This document shows positions 51,382 through 63,987 of a DNA stretch of 64,000 nt, one piece after another; within the stretch, counting starts at the first letter, position 1, and each line of letters begins with the position of its first letter. The DNA is from Mnemiopsis leidyi (lineage: Eukaryota; Ctenophora; Tentaculata; Lobata; Bolinopsidae): the NCBI GenBank assembly GCA_000226015.1, contig JH154390.1:264837-328836 (forward strand). Direction: 5' to 3'. A program made the position numbers and the translations under genes. Under the pieces are notes generated by a model. That model saw only the letters and a list, made by a program, of their open reading frames with translations, did no database searches and was not told the origin of the DNA.

Positions 51382-52460
51382 AGGTTGATAACCTACTGTC
51401 GCGGCCATCACGCGCTCTCACGCATTTCTGGCCTGGCGACATGAAGAAGAAATTCTAGACGCGCATCGCCCGTTGAACTTTGTCCATGTCCCCCTTATAT
51501 CATTCGAAGCAAATACAGAATAAATGTCAGAAGGGTGCGCGCTGCTGTACAACAAAGCTTGGCCATTGGCAGCCCAGGCGTGGCAGCCCCAGCTGCCAGC
51601 GTAAGGCTATTTTTGTACGGCAGCGCGCAGGCCATCCCGACATTGTATTTTTTATTCGCTTCGAATGAGGGTCAGACAAAGTCAAACAAGATTACATGTT
51701 ACAGCTTGCTTGCTTGAAAGTCTAACCAGAGGTATACATTATAGCAGCCCACAGCCGTGAGCCGGCACGCGCGCGTGGCGTAAGCACCTGGTTTGGTTAG
51801 GTAAATAGGTAAAGCCCGTGCGGGTGTGTGTGCTTAGCTGTCAACGGGCGCTGTGTTGTCGAGGTGCAGTGTTACCCGACTCGCATTACCGGGTGCTGCG
51901 TGGCTCTCTCTACGTCTCCCTCTAATCCAATTAGTTGCAAAGCAACAAAGACCATGAGAGTGAGGTCCCCAGGCTCAAGGCTGCAGGTAAGACTCGCAGC
52001 TTGCAGCTCTCCTGGCAGAACGTTAGACGGATATTATCTTGTCAAGCGCTGCGTTGACGTTGCATGGGGACCTCAGGCTAATTGTTGCTTTGCAACCAAT
52101 CGGAGGGAAACGTAGAGAAAGCCGCGCATAGCCCGGTAACGTTGACGGGATTATCATTAATTTTGTCTGACTTTGTCCGACCCTCATTCGAAGCGAATAG
52201 AGGAGAATAAAATGACGGGAGGGTGCGCGCTGCTGTACAAGGATTAATTGTACAGCAGCGCGCACTCTCCCGCTCCGGCTCCCGTAATTTTATATTTATA
52301 GTTACAGTTATACTCTACTCGCTTCAAATGAGTTGTCTGATCAAAGTCGACTTTGTCCGACCCTCATTCGCAATTCGAAACGAATGGGAATAAAATGACA
52401 GGAGGGTGCGCGCTGCGCCTGCATTAAAACGAATGAGGGTCGGACAAAGTCAGACAACGG
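51382..52460. mobile_element. Nest of family A and B foldback repeats upstream of tubulin
   Basis: A family B unit (51382-51476, minus sense) abuts a family A pair in opposite orientation (51477-51551 and 51605-51690). A second foldback pair follows (52160-52241 plus, 52245-52346 minus) and then a third (52349-52416 plus, 52427-52460 minus). Shared core: TTTGTCCGACCCTCATTCG and GAGGGTGCGCGCTGCTGTAC. Between them (51720-52140) are CGCG-rich pieces with GTTACCCGACTCGC and AGACGGATATTATCTTGTCA shared with the 47-kb cluster. No open frame of note. Confidence 0.65.
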
Positions 52461-53665
52461 GATTATATCCGTCACCGTCACGTGCAAATGCAATCTTGAC
52501 TTAATAACTTCTTGCGTGGGGGCCATTTTTCCCCGCGCGCTTTCGCGGCAGTAGGTCAGGCTGAGGCAACGTCTGACAAATGCAAAATGACTTGTTGACT
52601 GTTAACTGGCGCCTATGCACTATTCTGGCCCTACTTGCTCAATATACTCTGACTGTTTAAGCGTAGCAAATTCAAAGTCATTCTCATGATGAGTCTTACT
52701 CTTAGGAGTCGGAATCCAATAACCAAGCCAATGAAAAATATTTTAAATTCAAATGAAAGTATAACTACAAATACAGTGCAATATCAATAATAAATAAATA
52801 CGATAACATCAACAAAGTTAAGATTTAGTCTAAGTTAAACTTAAAGTTAAGCTTAACTTATTGTTTACTGAATTTCATCACAAGTACACAACGATAATTA
52901 CGTATCTTAATGATTATAAACACGAAACTCTCGGTCAAATTACCAACAATCACATATTTGTTGATCGTTGGAAACAATTTAAATTTAATATTATTATTAA
53001 ATCTGTTATTAAACCAGTATCGGTATAGCCATAGGCTGATTCAATAATTAACCGTTAAGTCCGAACCGAAAGTTTATCGTGATAGTGATACTGATACTTG
53101 TGAAAATCTATAGTTTACCAAAAACTTTGCGGCTTCAACGTTTTTATGGGGATGGCCATTGGTAAAGGTAATAAACAACGTTTTAAAACCAAATATGCAC
53201 TATTTTACCTACTCAGACTCCTAGTGTACTGTGAATCAGAGTCATAAGTCAGTATGGAAAAATACGCCAATTTATGATACTTTCGTACTTTTCATAATCA
53301 AAGTATCAAAGAAAGCCATCTAAATCTTTACAAAACCTTCTGAATTCTGACACTTTCATTTTCAGTAGATTTCGGGTTAAACTTTCACAATTTAAAAAAA
53401 TATCAAATATAGTACAACCCGTTACGTTAAAATTAAAATCGCCGGAAGTTTTTAACTTCTGTTCCTTATCCGAAGTTTTGAAATGATCACACACATTACA
53501 ACTACAACTACAAGTACAGGGTCCGCTAATTTGAACATATTCTCAACTTTGTCGCGATAATTCTTAATCTGATAACTCTGACCGACTGACCAATAATCGT
53601 CCAACTCCAACACATCAGTGAGAATACCTCTACCAATAGAAATCTCCACTCACTCCAAATATCAG
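52461..53665. other. AT-rich spacer downstream of the SIX gene
   Basis: Probably 3' UTR and intergenic DNA. A 65-codon minus frame (53452-53649) has a hydrophobic run LVVVVVMCVII but begins without an ATG. I do not call it. Confidence 0.5.
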
Positions 53666-55766
53666 CTATCTAGACTGAACGATCTCGTGTGACAGTTTAA
53701 ACCCGGTTTCCGGTTTCCTGGCCGGTCCCATCTGCTTCTGTGTCATTCTGTCGCGTTGTCGGCGGTTCTTGAACCAGTTGCTGACCTGAGTTACACTAAG
53801 TCCTGATCGACTGGAGATCTCTTTCTTTTCTGAAAAAGGAAGAAATTTTAAGGTCAACAAAACTGAGTGAATTTATTTTACAGGTTATGCCTATGGTTAA
53901 TATAGATACTGAATGAATCTACAGAATGTTGTGACTGCGGTAATAACCGCGACTGAAGTTCAAACAAAACTACCCTTACCACGTCACGAAGACAGATGGT
54001 AATTTTCACCACGGTTCCTGATAGAAATAATAAAATTGCCGATTCAAATGAAACTAACAGAAAGAACTCTTACCGGCAGGTGTTGGATATTTGTTCGTTA
54101 CGTAAAAGTCTACAAGGTAAGATCTGGACCTGTCTTTGAAACAGTAAGACGTGTTATCACCATCCCAGATTGTTGGAGGAAATGGGAACTTCTTTCTCAG
54201 TCTGTATCTGAGATGTGCAGACTTTAAGACAAATGTAACCGAAAATTAATAACCAAACACACAACACTGAAGTTTTTAATGAGATGCTTGAGTTGACAAA
54301 TTAGAATAAGCACAGCCAGCACTAAACTCAATTCCGTAATCATCAAACTATATGACCCTTTTGCCAAAATTCCCTTATCAGAAAAAACTGAGAAAGTGGG
54401 GTTTCATCATCAAACAAACAGAAGATGAAACGAACATGGAAAAAACAAACGGACAAGCAAAAATAAGAAGCGATCAAAAAACAAAAGTAACAAACTAACA
54501 CACAAAATCACAAACAAAGATTCACCTATCGACAGCGGTGAGCGGTCTCCCTCTCATTCTCTCAGCGTCGCTGTAGTGAGCTTGTAGCCACATAGCTTGC
54601 AGGTCGCCGTGGTGGCAGTGGCTGAACATCCTCGACTGTATCAGACAGAAAAACTGAAACCAGAAAGAAACTGTTACAATAATGGTATTATATTTAATGA
54701 TAATGGTATTCAGAAAAAAAGTTAAATGGAATATCTGGCAAAAATGTTGCTGAGTAATTCAGTCGACCGGCGATTCCAAGAACAAGCGCCTAAGTTCAGA
54801 GTTAAGTTTAAGGTATATATACGCTATCGGTTATTTCTCAAACTATTGATTCTTAGAATCAGATGAATTAGAATCTCAGTTCTTTGGTAGGGATTGATGA
54901 AATAACCAATCAATAATGCCAGAGAGTATCCAATAAAATTGTGGTATTGGTAGTGTAAATTGCAACTGAACTAATAATATTGACCAGCCACCTTAAAGTA
55001 GGTAATGAAACTGACAACTTCATGGTTCCAGCTAAACTACCTGTAGATACTGTCTTGTGTAGAAAGCGACGTAAACGTGAGCTCTAAAGATCGTCTCATC
55101 CTCTAAGGGTGAAGGAGGAGGAAGGGACCAGACCAGTTCGACCAGCTTCTCCATATTTCCCGCCTCCATCAGCTCGCTTACTTTACCCACCAGTCCTCCG
55201 ACCGGAAACTGCACTTCCGACTTCCAGGGAGCAATATCAGAAGGTGCTTTACACTGTTCTGTGGGGTACATCCTCGTACTTTCAGCTGTTGTGAAGGTGT
55301 AGGGCTGGTGGGGTAGGTAGGATGGAAGGTAGTCTGTAGGAGGGTAGGATAATGTAGGATATTGGACTGGAGAGAGCGATACTTGCTCGGTAGGAGAGTG
55401 GGTGGAGGAGTAGGACTGCCCAGGAGACAGATCTGCAGGCTGGTATGGAGATTGTGGGTTCATGTAGGACGAGGTAGGATCAGGAGGTGAGTGGAAGGAG
55501 GGGGTGGTAGAGTGAGGGAGTGGTACTGGTAGAGAGACAGGGGTTAAAGGTAGCTGGGAGCAGGAGACGGGGGGAGAGTTCTGGTACAGGAGGCTGTCAG
55601 GGGAAAGAGCAGGTTCGATCTTTGTAGCGACCGGAGCAGAAAACGAACAACTGGACGTGACCTCAGTCTGATAGCTGATGTTCTGACCGAGACTAGCGGA
55701 CCTCATGACAATTGGGTCAGTCAGTTCGTACTTGGATATCGGGAAATAGTTCGACACAACACTCAT
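53666..55766 (-). CDS. SIX-class homeobox transcription factor, 383 aa, four exons
   Basis: Exons in coding order: 55041-55766, 54526-54653, 54074-54207, 53666-53829; phases agree and the total is 383 codons plus stop. The first 185 residues are Ser/Pro/Tyr-rich and disordered. The SIX domain runs from about aa 188 ([20 protein letters not shown]) through [18 protein letters not shown]. The homeodomain includes [18 protein letters not shown] and recognition helix [25 protein letters not shown] and YPTPAEK favour the Six4/5 group, while TSYCF is more like Six1/2, so I leave the symbol blank. Only about 30 residues follow the homeodomain. The start ATG is the first in the frame, and E-box-like CACGTG sites lie upstream. 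Confidence 0.9.
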
Positions 55767-56910
55767 ATCAACGAAGGGGAATCAAAGCAAGCAGGTAGTA
55801 AAATGAACGCGGAGGCTCGGAGTGTGACGCCCTATCGGCTAATGTTTATAAACTGATTAACGACTAAGGTCACGTGATGATGTGATCATGTGACGCGCAG
55901 CACGTGACAGAGTCCTGCCAGCAGACAACAACGGGCCTGGTCCAGATAATTTTTCTCAGCAGCAACACTCCCGCACACGGTTCGGGTGTCCTGTGATCAG
56001 ATTTAGATAAGTTTTTGGGGTTGAGTAGGTGATTAGTATGGAGAAGTGAAATACTAACTTTCACGTGAAAGTCAATTAATTGGTTGGACAAAATGCCAAA
56101 GCTTGTCAATGGGCGGATCCGTATATACTGACATTTTATGTTAGTGTGTTTCGTGGGAAAAAATAATCAATTAAGCGATAAGATGAAAAGAACAATAGAA
56201 ACTATGGCGACATATTAATGTGAAGGGAGTGTCCCTCGCTCCAATAAGTCTGGTAATATTCCAAACATGTGTCATGTGATTAGAAAGTTGGCCCCATCTT
56301 AGTCTGCCATTGTATTATCAGTACACCTGCCCCTTGGTGAAGGACGCATTTTCTCAGGAGCTGGTGAGCTTATTTTGGCAATCCAGCGCCAAACATCCCC
56401 ATTTTGTAAACAATTGAATAGGAACGTTGGGGTTGGTTACCATAACGAATAAAGTGATAATGTGTGGTAATTTTTGTTCACGTGGGAATTTCTAAAAACT
56501 TGCTGGCCTCCTGAGTCCAGTTATGCTATAGTGCCAGGGTAAAGGCACTCCTAATCCTATTTAAATGAATTACAGATTCTTTAAAACTGTACAAATACAA
56601 TACACAAATTGTACTAGCAGTCTTGGATCGAACAGATAAAATATATTTCATTATCAGAGTATGGCATAATGATGCATGATTATAGTGAATTGAGTTTGGG
56701 ATGATTTCCTAAAAGTTGATAACATTGGATCGAGAAGCAATTGATCAAAATAAAGTTATGAAAATCTTAAATTGGCGAGTAATCCAATTAGGACCATTTC
56801 CCCCTCGGAAAATTCGTAGCTTCAATCTACAAGTACATCACTGATTGGCGACTTGAATTTGTCTTAACGTTTCGTTAAACCTGATAACCAGTTTGTTATA
56901 TATTTGCACC
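55767..56910. promoter_or_regulatory. Divergent intergenic region with CACGTG cluster
   Basis: Lies between the 5' ends of the SIX gene (minus) and the glycoprotein gene (plus). At 55869-55907 it has GGTCACGTGATGATGTGATC and then GCACGTGACAG, and another TCACGTGA near 56061. These fit bHLH-zip sites (USF, MITF/TFE). Probably holds the SIX promoter; the exact start sites are not visible. Confidence 0.4.
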
Positions 56911-59900
56911 ATGAATAAACAAAATTTGTTAACCGTTCTAGTAGTTATCCAGCTTACTTCAGCATCGACAGAATCTGACTCTTTGATCAACCTCTACTGT
57001 TCGAAGGTAAACAAATCTTCAGAATATTTCTGAATTTCGGCTAACTCTAATTAAAACAGCTGGATGATCGCGCTGCTGCTAACATTTTACTACTTTGAAG
57101 GTATCAAGTTCTTCACAGTACACTGGGTTTTATCTCTTTACCAACATGAGGCTTAACGAAGTGCTCTGTATTGAAGTGCACAATTCAAGTGTTCAAACCC
57201 AACCCAACAAGTTCCTTACCGGTCCTTTACTTATCATGATCAAGGTACGGTGGCTTGGGAAAAGTTGGCCCATTCTGGTAGACTTTCAAATCTTCAACTT
57301 ATCTGAGCTTTATCCGTTCATGATTTTATCAAAAAGCTAGAATAATGAACATTTTACCACCCTACAACCAGTACACGAAGTAACAAAAAGTTGTATCACA
57401 GTTAGTAGCAGTAAGAAAAGTGTACCCCTACCAATCAAGCTACAAATTCGGAGAAGCTTGGCTGAGCGAAGGACAGTGCGAGTGTCGATGTGGCAGCTTC
57501 AACTACAAACCCAAGTGTCCTCAAGGGTAAAATGAGCCGAATTAAATTCGATATGAGTTATAAGAGCTATCGGCTTTCTGGTATCCGGTAGAAATACTCA
57601 AATAGTAGCGCATTATAGGTGTCGGCATGGTATGGATATCAGATGAAATGATGTTATTAACGGTATATTTCAGGCTTATAAGAACTTGTTTTGATGTTAA
57701 AAAGGAAGTAGTATTGAGTGATGGTCAATGCGAGGAAGAGGTATCACACGGTAAATCAACTTAATATTTGTTCTTTATTGAAATGTTATTTCTATTTTAT
57801 TTATTATTATCAATATCATATCAAGACTTGAAGCAATATGTTTATCAAAAAGTAGAAAATCTGATCCAATGATCCAGTACAGACGTTATTAACTTATCAC
57901 CTGTGAGTTGAACTAAAGATATCCCAGATCCAGGACGAGGAACAGTATCCTGCACTGTAGACGTCATCCACCAGGGTTCACGTCGCAGTTTCCGGGCCGT
58001 ACAACTAGACGGGGAGGAACAACAAGCCAGGTACCACAACTTAGACGTCCTGGCATCCTTGTGTCGTCATCTCTAGTTGGTGTTGTTGTCGTCCTTAGTT
58101 ACTGCAGTCGGCAAACGATCTTTATTCGTCATCAGACTGAAAATTTAATTGGGGTCAATCACCACATTCTTAGAATAGCACGTATACTAGAGCCATAGTT
58201 ACGTAGACGTGCCAAAAATAGTTGAATGTCTAATAGCTGTATTGGAGAGCATAACAACAACAATCACTACAGGTATGAGGTCAAGTACCTGGATTTGACG
58301 ACCGGAGTTGTGCTAGAAACAGTGACATTTGATAAAACTCTCAGCTCGAACATTACTACAGATTTAGTTTCTTTATTCTCTGTTCAGGTAAGGAGTTGTT
58401 TGACCAACGCTTGACATGGCTCTTGCTAAAAAGTATAAAAGTAAAATTTAAGTAGATTAAATTATTGGGGTGGTTAAAACTAAGTGAGTGGCTAGAAATA
58501 GATTGTGGGCCGGGGGTCCAACTCCTACTTCCTAGACCATGATTTGACAAGAACCAGATGGATCATCAAAAGTGACACTCAATCTGTCAGATTATTTTAA
58601 TGCTCCTAAAATTGTGAGAGGACATGACCTTTTCGGAGATTGCCATTGAACCGTTATCAATTACATTTGGAAAAAAACTTTAAAATATGTCATAGTAACA
58701 TTTTCAAAACAATTTATGTTGTTGTTTATTCTAGACATTTTTCTTATTTTTTCAAAATCTCCTTCCAAGTTCTGGTCGATTCTGCCGACAGTAGGAAACT
58801 TAAAGCCTGGTTGGTACTTTGGAGCTGAACACACCTCTGAACTAAAGTTCAATGCACCGCTTAACAGGTAATTAGCTTGATTAGGTAATTAATGGACAAC
58901 TTTGACGGACCCATCCCTGAATAATCTTTAGTTGGGACATTAAATTTCAATTATAAGTCGTACAAGCAGCATTAAATCTACTCAACTGCAATTCAAAGCC
59001 TTACAAACTTTTTAGGACAATTATATGCTATGGGTTTCGGCTAGTTCACACCCTGAATCATGGGTCATATCAACTCCCTGACTAGATCCAGCTGAAAACA
59101 TCAACTTATTTGGGCATCTGTCTAAAACGCCAAGTTCACATACCATGACCTTATCGGGAAAATAAATCGGACGGAAGTAAGACACTATAACTAGCAGTGA
59201 CACACAGCCAAACTAGTGACATTGGATTTTGGACAAGTGTGCCAGGACCACACAGATGGCCTGATCCCTCCTCTCTTTTACACGATGTATTCACTCAGTG
59301 ACTCCGAGTGGAACGTAAGGAAGTTGGGCTGGACTCGACTCGGAGAGAATGGGGGCGTAGAGACGAGGGGAGATTCGATTAGCACGGCTGTTAGATTCAC
59401 TGTGGACAGTTGTCAGCTTCAACTCATCCATACAGGTATTGGGTGGAGCAAGATTGCGAGTGGAGTTAAACTTGTTATCAGGTCATTGTACATGGTCCTG
59501 TTATAGTGAGAAGTCGGCCGGAAGGTCACGTGACTGTGAATTTGTTTGCCGGAACAAGATCCCCCGACTCGCCCATTAGGTTTGTAAACTGTCGGCAATG
59601 ACAGCTGGAGTCTGTAGATAGCAGGTATGAAGATAAAGGATAGTGAAGAGTGTCCACTAAATAGATAGATAGGGTATACTGGTACAGGACTGTCTTGAAG
59701 ATAGAGAGATAGGGTACAGGGCTGTTTTGAAGATAGACGGAAGGTCCATGGTGCATGTTAGCAAGTTGTCTCTACTTTCTGACAGGGAACTCCATCAAGT
59801 GCTATACAGACTCGGCAGTATGGAGCTCTCTACCCCAAATAACCTACACGACATATTATGGTAGTCAAATCTAGGTCTCAACAACCGGGTCACTTGATGA

Positions 59901-60958
59901 AGTTTAACAGGTTCTATTTCCAGAGTTTCTTTATCAAGACGAGAAGTGGTACACAGCTGTTTTGGACAGTGCTGAACATGTCTCCCATGCAAACTCTTAT
60001 TGGGCTGATAAGCTTTACAGAAATGATACTGCTCAACAGGTTTTTAATTATCCGTGTAATCACCAGGAATTTAGGGAGAACGAAAGTTTTGGTACATTTC
60101 TAAGAATCCCAAATTTTACTAGAACTTGGGATAACTGGTAGAGGTCTGTGGTAGTCAGAATTTCGGATTTTATCGGCCAATCCTAGTCTTAACCTGAATC
60201 ATAGACACTTTCCTGAGCTTCTAAAATCACGATCAACCTATTTTCCAGGTTGTGGCGGAAATGAAGAAGCCAGGAGGAGTCACCACACAGATCAGGTTTG
60301 ACAAGCAGTACAAATCTAATGTTTACCGAGATTCCTTCTCTCCAAGCAGGTTCTTCAACTTCACCCTCAGACTCCCTGAAACATCAAAAACTGTGATGTC
60401 ACCTGACAACGTGACGTCACCTGGCAACGTGACGTCACCTGGCAACGTGACGTCATCACTTGAGCTCAAGATGGAGCGGTTTAGTGGAGTAGTGATAGTG
60501 AGAATCGTTAGCCACGAGGACTCCCGTGAGCAGTGGGGAGGGAGAACGTCCTATGTTTACATTCCTGGAAACCTGTACACGTGGACACACCACGTGACAT
60601 TGGACATAGGAGATTGTGACATGGTCAGGGTTGAGGTGTGTCTGAGGGGTCTATTTAGCAGCAAGCGGTGGTGCAAAGTCAAAAATGTGAGTAAGATTTT
60701 GCTTATTATGTCAGGAAATAGTGAATTTCGATGGTCCTTAAGACAATTTAGACGGCTAAATGCTCAGCCTAAATATCCTTAATATCTCCACAGATAAGTT
60801 GCAGAGGAGAAGATTCCACAGTTGCAGGTGTGGACGAAGTTCCTATCAGAAAAAACTTGGCGGAGCAAAATACCTCAAGCTTGATAGTGATTCTACTCGG
60901 AATCTTTACAACACAGCTCTGTAGATCTATTGACAAACAATTTTTATGTGCTCCTTAA
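56911..60958 (+). CDS. Secreted or membrane-anchored glycoprotein, unknown family
   Basis: Exons: 56911-57006, 57101-57244, 57402-57526, 57674-57750, 57928-58030, 58273-58387, 58770-58867, then 59208-59435, 59786-59860, 59924-60039, 60249-60686, 60794-60958. Phases agree throughout except between 58867 (phase 2) and 59208 (needs phase 1), where an exon is missed or a base is wrong. A signal peptide (MNKQNLLTVLVVIQLTSAS) starts the protein. A Cys-rich part has GEAWLSEGQCECRCG and CPQGLIRTCF. Later parts are Trp/Tyr-rich (LKPGWYFGAEHTSELKFN; KWYTAVLDSAEHVSHANSYW). The end, TSSLIVILLGIFTTQLC plus 11 residues, is a membrane anchor or a GPI signal. There are many N-x-T sequons. I recognise no family. 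AATAAA is at 60999-61004. Confidence 0.7.
60392..60456 (+). repeat. 18-bp coding tandem repeat NVTSPG with CRE palindromes
   Basis: Three units of GACAACGTGACGTCACCT-type sequence inside the 60249-60686 exon encode (N-V-T-S-P-G/D) repeats. Each unit adds an N-glycosylation sequon and each contains TGACGTCA (60412, 60430, 60448). Confidence 0.9.
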
Positions 60959-61290
60959 GCCAGGCTTATTCGTTAGAGGGAGATTCAAGGCCTTTGGGAA
61001 TAAAACGATAAAATCTAAAATTAATGTAATATTTTACAATATGAATAAACATTGTTACAATTAAGATATCTTATAAGATATCTTATATGATATATACATT
61101 CTTGTTGCATGTCAGTTCTTTGATAATCTGTTTTATTTGCAATGTGACATAAAGAATATCTAATTAAGAGGAGTCAAACTTTCTAAATCTACAAAACAAT
61201 TTCAATCAGTTCAAATTTAGCCAGTTTCAAAGCATTCGCATGACCCGCAATACGATATTATATAAACTCTGTCAACGAGCTGAAAAGTTT

Positions 61291-63987
61291 TCAGTTGCCA
61301 TAGCGATTAACAAGTTCTGAGACGGTAGAATCTTCCTTGGCGGCACTACCGTTGGATTTCCCTGAGGTGGAAGTTCGGGGTTCGCGAACCGTGCTGCTGA
61401 GACCCGGACTGAAGCTGTTGTTGTGGTGAAGAGAAGAGTTGGGGGTGGACCTGGGTGTGCGGTGGTGATCCATTTCCATGGTAACAAGCAGCTCGTTCTT
61501 AGATCGTACAGTAGTCTCCAGAGTTTTCAAGTATTGTTCTTTCTGAGCCAGCAAAGCTTTTAAGTTTTGTAACTCCTCATCCTTTTTCTGGTTGCTGAGA
61601 GATCCTATCTCGCTCTTCTGTTTAGCTTTAACGTTCGCCAGTTCGTCTTTAAGATCCGCCGCTTCAACCTGCAACTCCTGACAATGCTTGGCAGTTTTGT
61701 CCAAATCCATCACAAGATCCTTGATCTGGTCCTTCAGAGCTTCAGCTCTCAACTTGCTCTCAACTCTGACATCTGGAGCAACTCTAGCTACAACCAACTG
61801 CATGGCACGAGGGGAGTCCACGTCCTTGCTGACTGCTTCAAATGTACCGTTAGAGACGTCGTTAAGGTTTATCTCCACGACCCTGTCACCACCGGCAAGG
61901 CGGTGGGTTTTCCCGGCAGAGCTGTTAGCGTCAACCTTGTCGATGTAGACTCCGTGGTGGCCCTCCTTCAAGTATATACCTCGAGGTATCTGCTGAGTTA
62001 CAGCAGGCAGGTCTACTGACACCAACTCCAGAGTTTCTCCAGGTTTCAGAACGTTACACAGATTGTACATGCTGCTCCCTTTCTTCGCTTTGTCAACCTC
62101 CTTCTTCAACTTCCTCATCTCATCCTCCTTCTTCCTTGAGGCCTGGTTAGCAACTTCCAACTCCTTCTCAAGATTCATCAGCTCAGACTTGGCTGACTTC
62201 TCAGAGTTCTTCATCGCTTCCAGAGCTTTCTCTTGGGCGAGTAAAGCGTTCTCCAGCCGCCCTACTCGAGCCTTGCAATCATCGTACTCAAGCTGCAGGG
62301 ATTCTATGTTCTCGTTCAGATGCCTATTTTCTTGCTCAAGTTTGCCATTTTCAGCTATTTTCTGTTTTATTTCCTCTGCAAACTCTTCGTTCACGTTCTG
62401 AAGACGCGATACCTCGCGTTTGTTAACGCCCAGCTGAGCTTCTGCTTCAATCTTTGCAACCTGTAAAAGCAATATTTTTGCTAAATGCGGATGAACTAGT
62501 CGCATTTTATTATCCTTATTACTTACGTAAACATGCAGATCCCATATGGTCCATTTTTCCGAAAACTAAACAACGAATAATGACAGATGTTAACAAATTC
62601 TAACAAAAATACAAATTTTTGCAAGCTGGTAACAGAGAAATCATGTTTGCCATGACTTACCTCAGCTATCCTGAGATCGGACCTCATTGTATCCAGATCC
62701 TCGTACGTCTCGTTGAGTTCCTTGACTCTCAACATCAGGGTGCCCTCTAGCGACGAGACTGTCTGTTGTAACGCATCGCACTGAGCGTTTGTTTGTTACA
62801 CTGATGTGATCTAGATAATTATACAGGTATAGGAGTGACGTTCGTTGTTTTAACATGGACCATCTGGAGATTGCCTTGTGACCAGGTGACGTACAATGAT
62901 ATTGCCAATATAGAAACTTAACAAATGGCATGGTTTTACGGATTTTTCCAAAGCTCAAATGACCCTTACTTAGTCCCAGCTTTAAAATAGAAAATGGAAG
63001 ACATATGTATAAACTTTTTGAATAAAAGTTGGGTATACACAAAAAGGTTGACCCTCAGAAAACATCTAAGACAAAATTACTCCGGAGTCCGGTACCTGTT
63101 TAGCAAGAAGTGCAAGTCTCTCGTTGTCAGAGTCGAAGTAAAGAGCAGGGTTGATTTCACCATCCTGTTTTTCGACAACGAGAACTTCGTTTCTTTTGTG
63201 AAGCAGCTGGTTTGCTGTTTCCAGTTGTACTGATTGTCTTCTGGTAACATTAAGCTGGGCTTCCTAGGCAAAAATTTCTAAAATTATCCCACCAATCGGA
63301 CGAAATGGTCAGTTTCGTTGCCACAATCTTAAGTTACGTTGGCCAGAAAGAAATTTTCGGATTATAAACGAATTTTGAAAACTGACTAAAAGATTGATAA
63401 GAATTTAACATTTTGTGAGTAAGTTTGTGCTCACCATGTTCTTTCTCTGTTCCTCAAGATCCTGTACCATTTCGTCTTTCTGCTGCAATGCCTTCTCTAA
63501 AGCTGTTATCCTGTTGCTGTACAACTTTTCTAGTTCCATGATGGTCGATACCACTGCTTCAGCTTTACTGTCCTAGAAAAGGAACATTTTTATACGGCTT
63601 ACCTTAATGTGTTACACCTGTTTCTTATGGGTTCCCTCTTCGATCTTCAAAACACGAAATGTACCTTGTTTTTCTTGATGAGATCTTGATTTGAGATCTT
63701 AAGCTTCTTGATTTCCTCTTCAATTTGAGATTTCTGGGCATCCTGCTCGATACTCATACGAAGTGCTTGCTCTTTAAGATCATGGTACGCCTTTTGCATA
63801 GACGTGAGCTGAAAAATGCATATATGTGAAAGCTTGAAAAATGTAAACTAAACTGTCAAATATTCTTTCTACAAAAAGCATAAAGAAAAGCTTTTATATC
63901 TTGAACAATTTTTCCAAGAGAGATAATACCGAGGATTTACTTAACACCTACTTCTGTGGCATCTGCAAGGAATTTTAATCCAGTCGC
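61291..63987 (-). CDS. Coiled-coil protein with PDZ-like domain, C-terminal part
   Basis: Exons in coding order: 63952-63987, 63665-63808, 63435-63572, 63096-63263, 62661-62780, 61291-62460; all introns are phase 0, and 591 residues are visible. The 5' end lies beyond the right edge. Heptad-rich helices fill the first 370 residues (for example EEEIKKLKISNQDLIKKNK). A PDZ-like block follows: GIYLKEGHHGVYIDKVDANS, then HRLAGGDRVVEINLNDVS. A second coiled coil and a Ser/Thr-rich tail ending VNRYGN come last. A scaffold role is inferred; family not recognised. A minus-strand AATAAA is at 61132-61137, so it converges on the glycoprotein gene with about 130 bases between poly(A) signals. Confidence 0.85.

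Noticed and set aside
53452-53649. 65-aa minus-strand frame with a hydrophobic run
   Set aside because: No ATG start and a stop just upstream; lies in the presumed 3' region of the SIX gene.
58031-58076. End of a separate short gene at the TAG 58074-58076
   Set aside because: A donor CAG|GTACCA at 58030 gives phase 2, fitting the 58273 exon, so this is better read as intron of one longer gene.
56911-60958. HAP2/GCS1 gamete fusogen
   Set aside because: Cys-rich ectodomain and C-terminal anchor prompted the idea, but none of the conserved HAP2 segments could be found.
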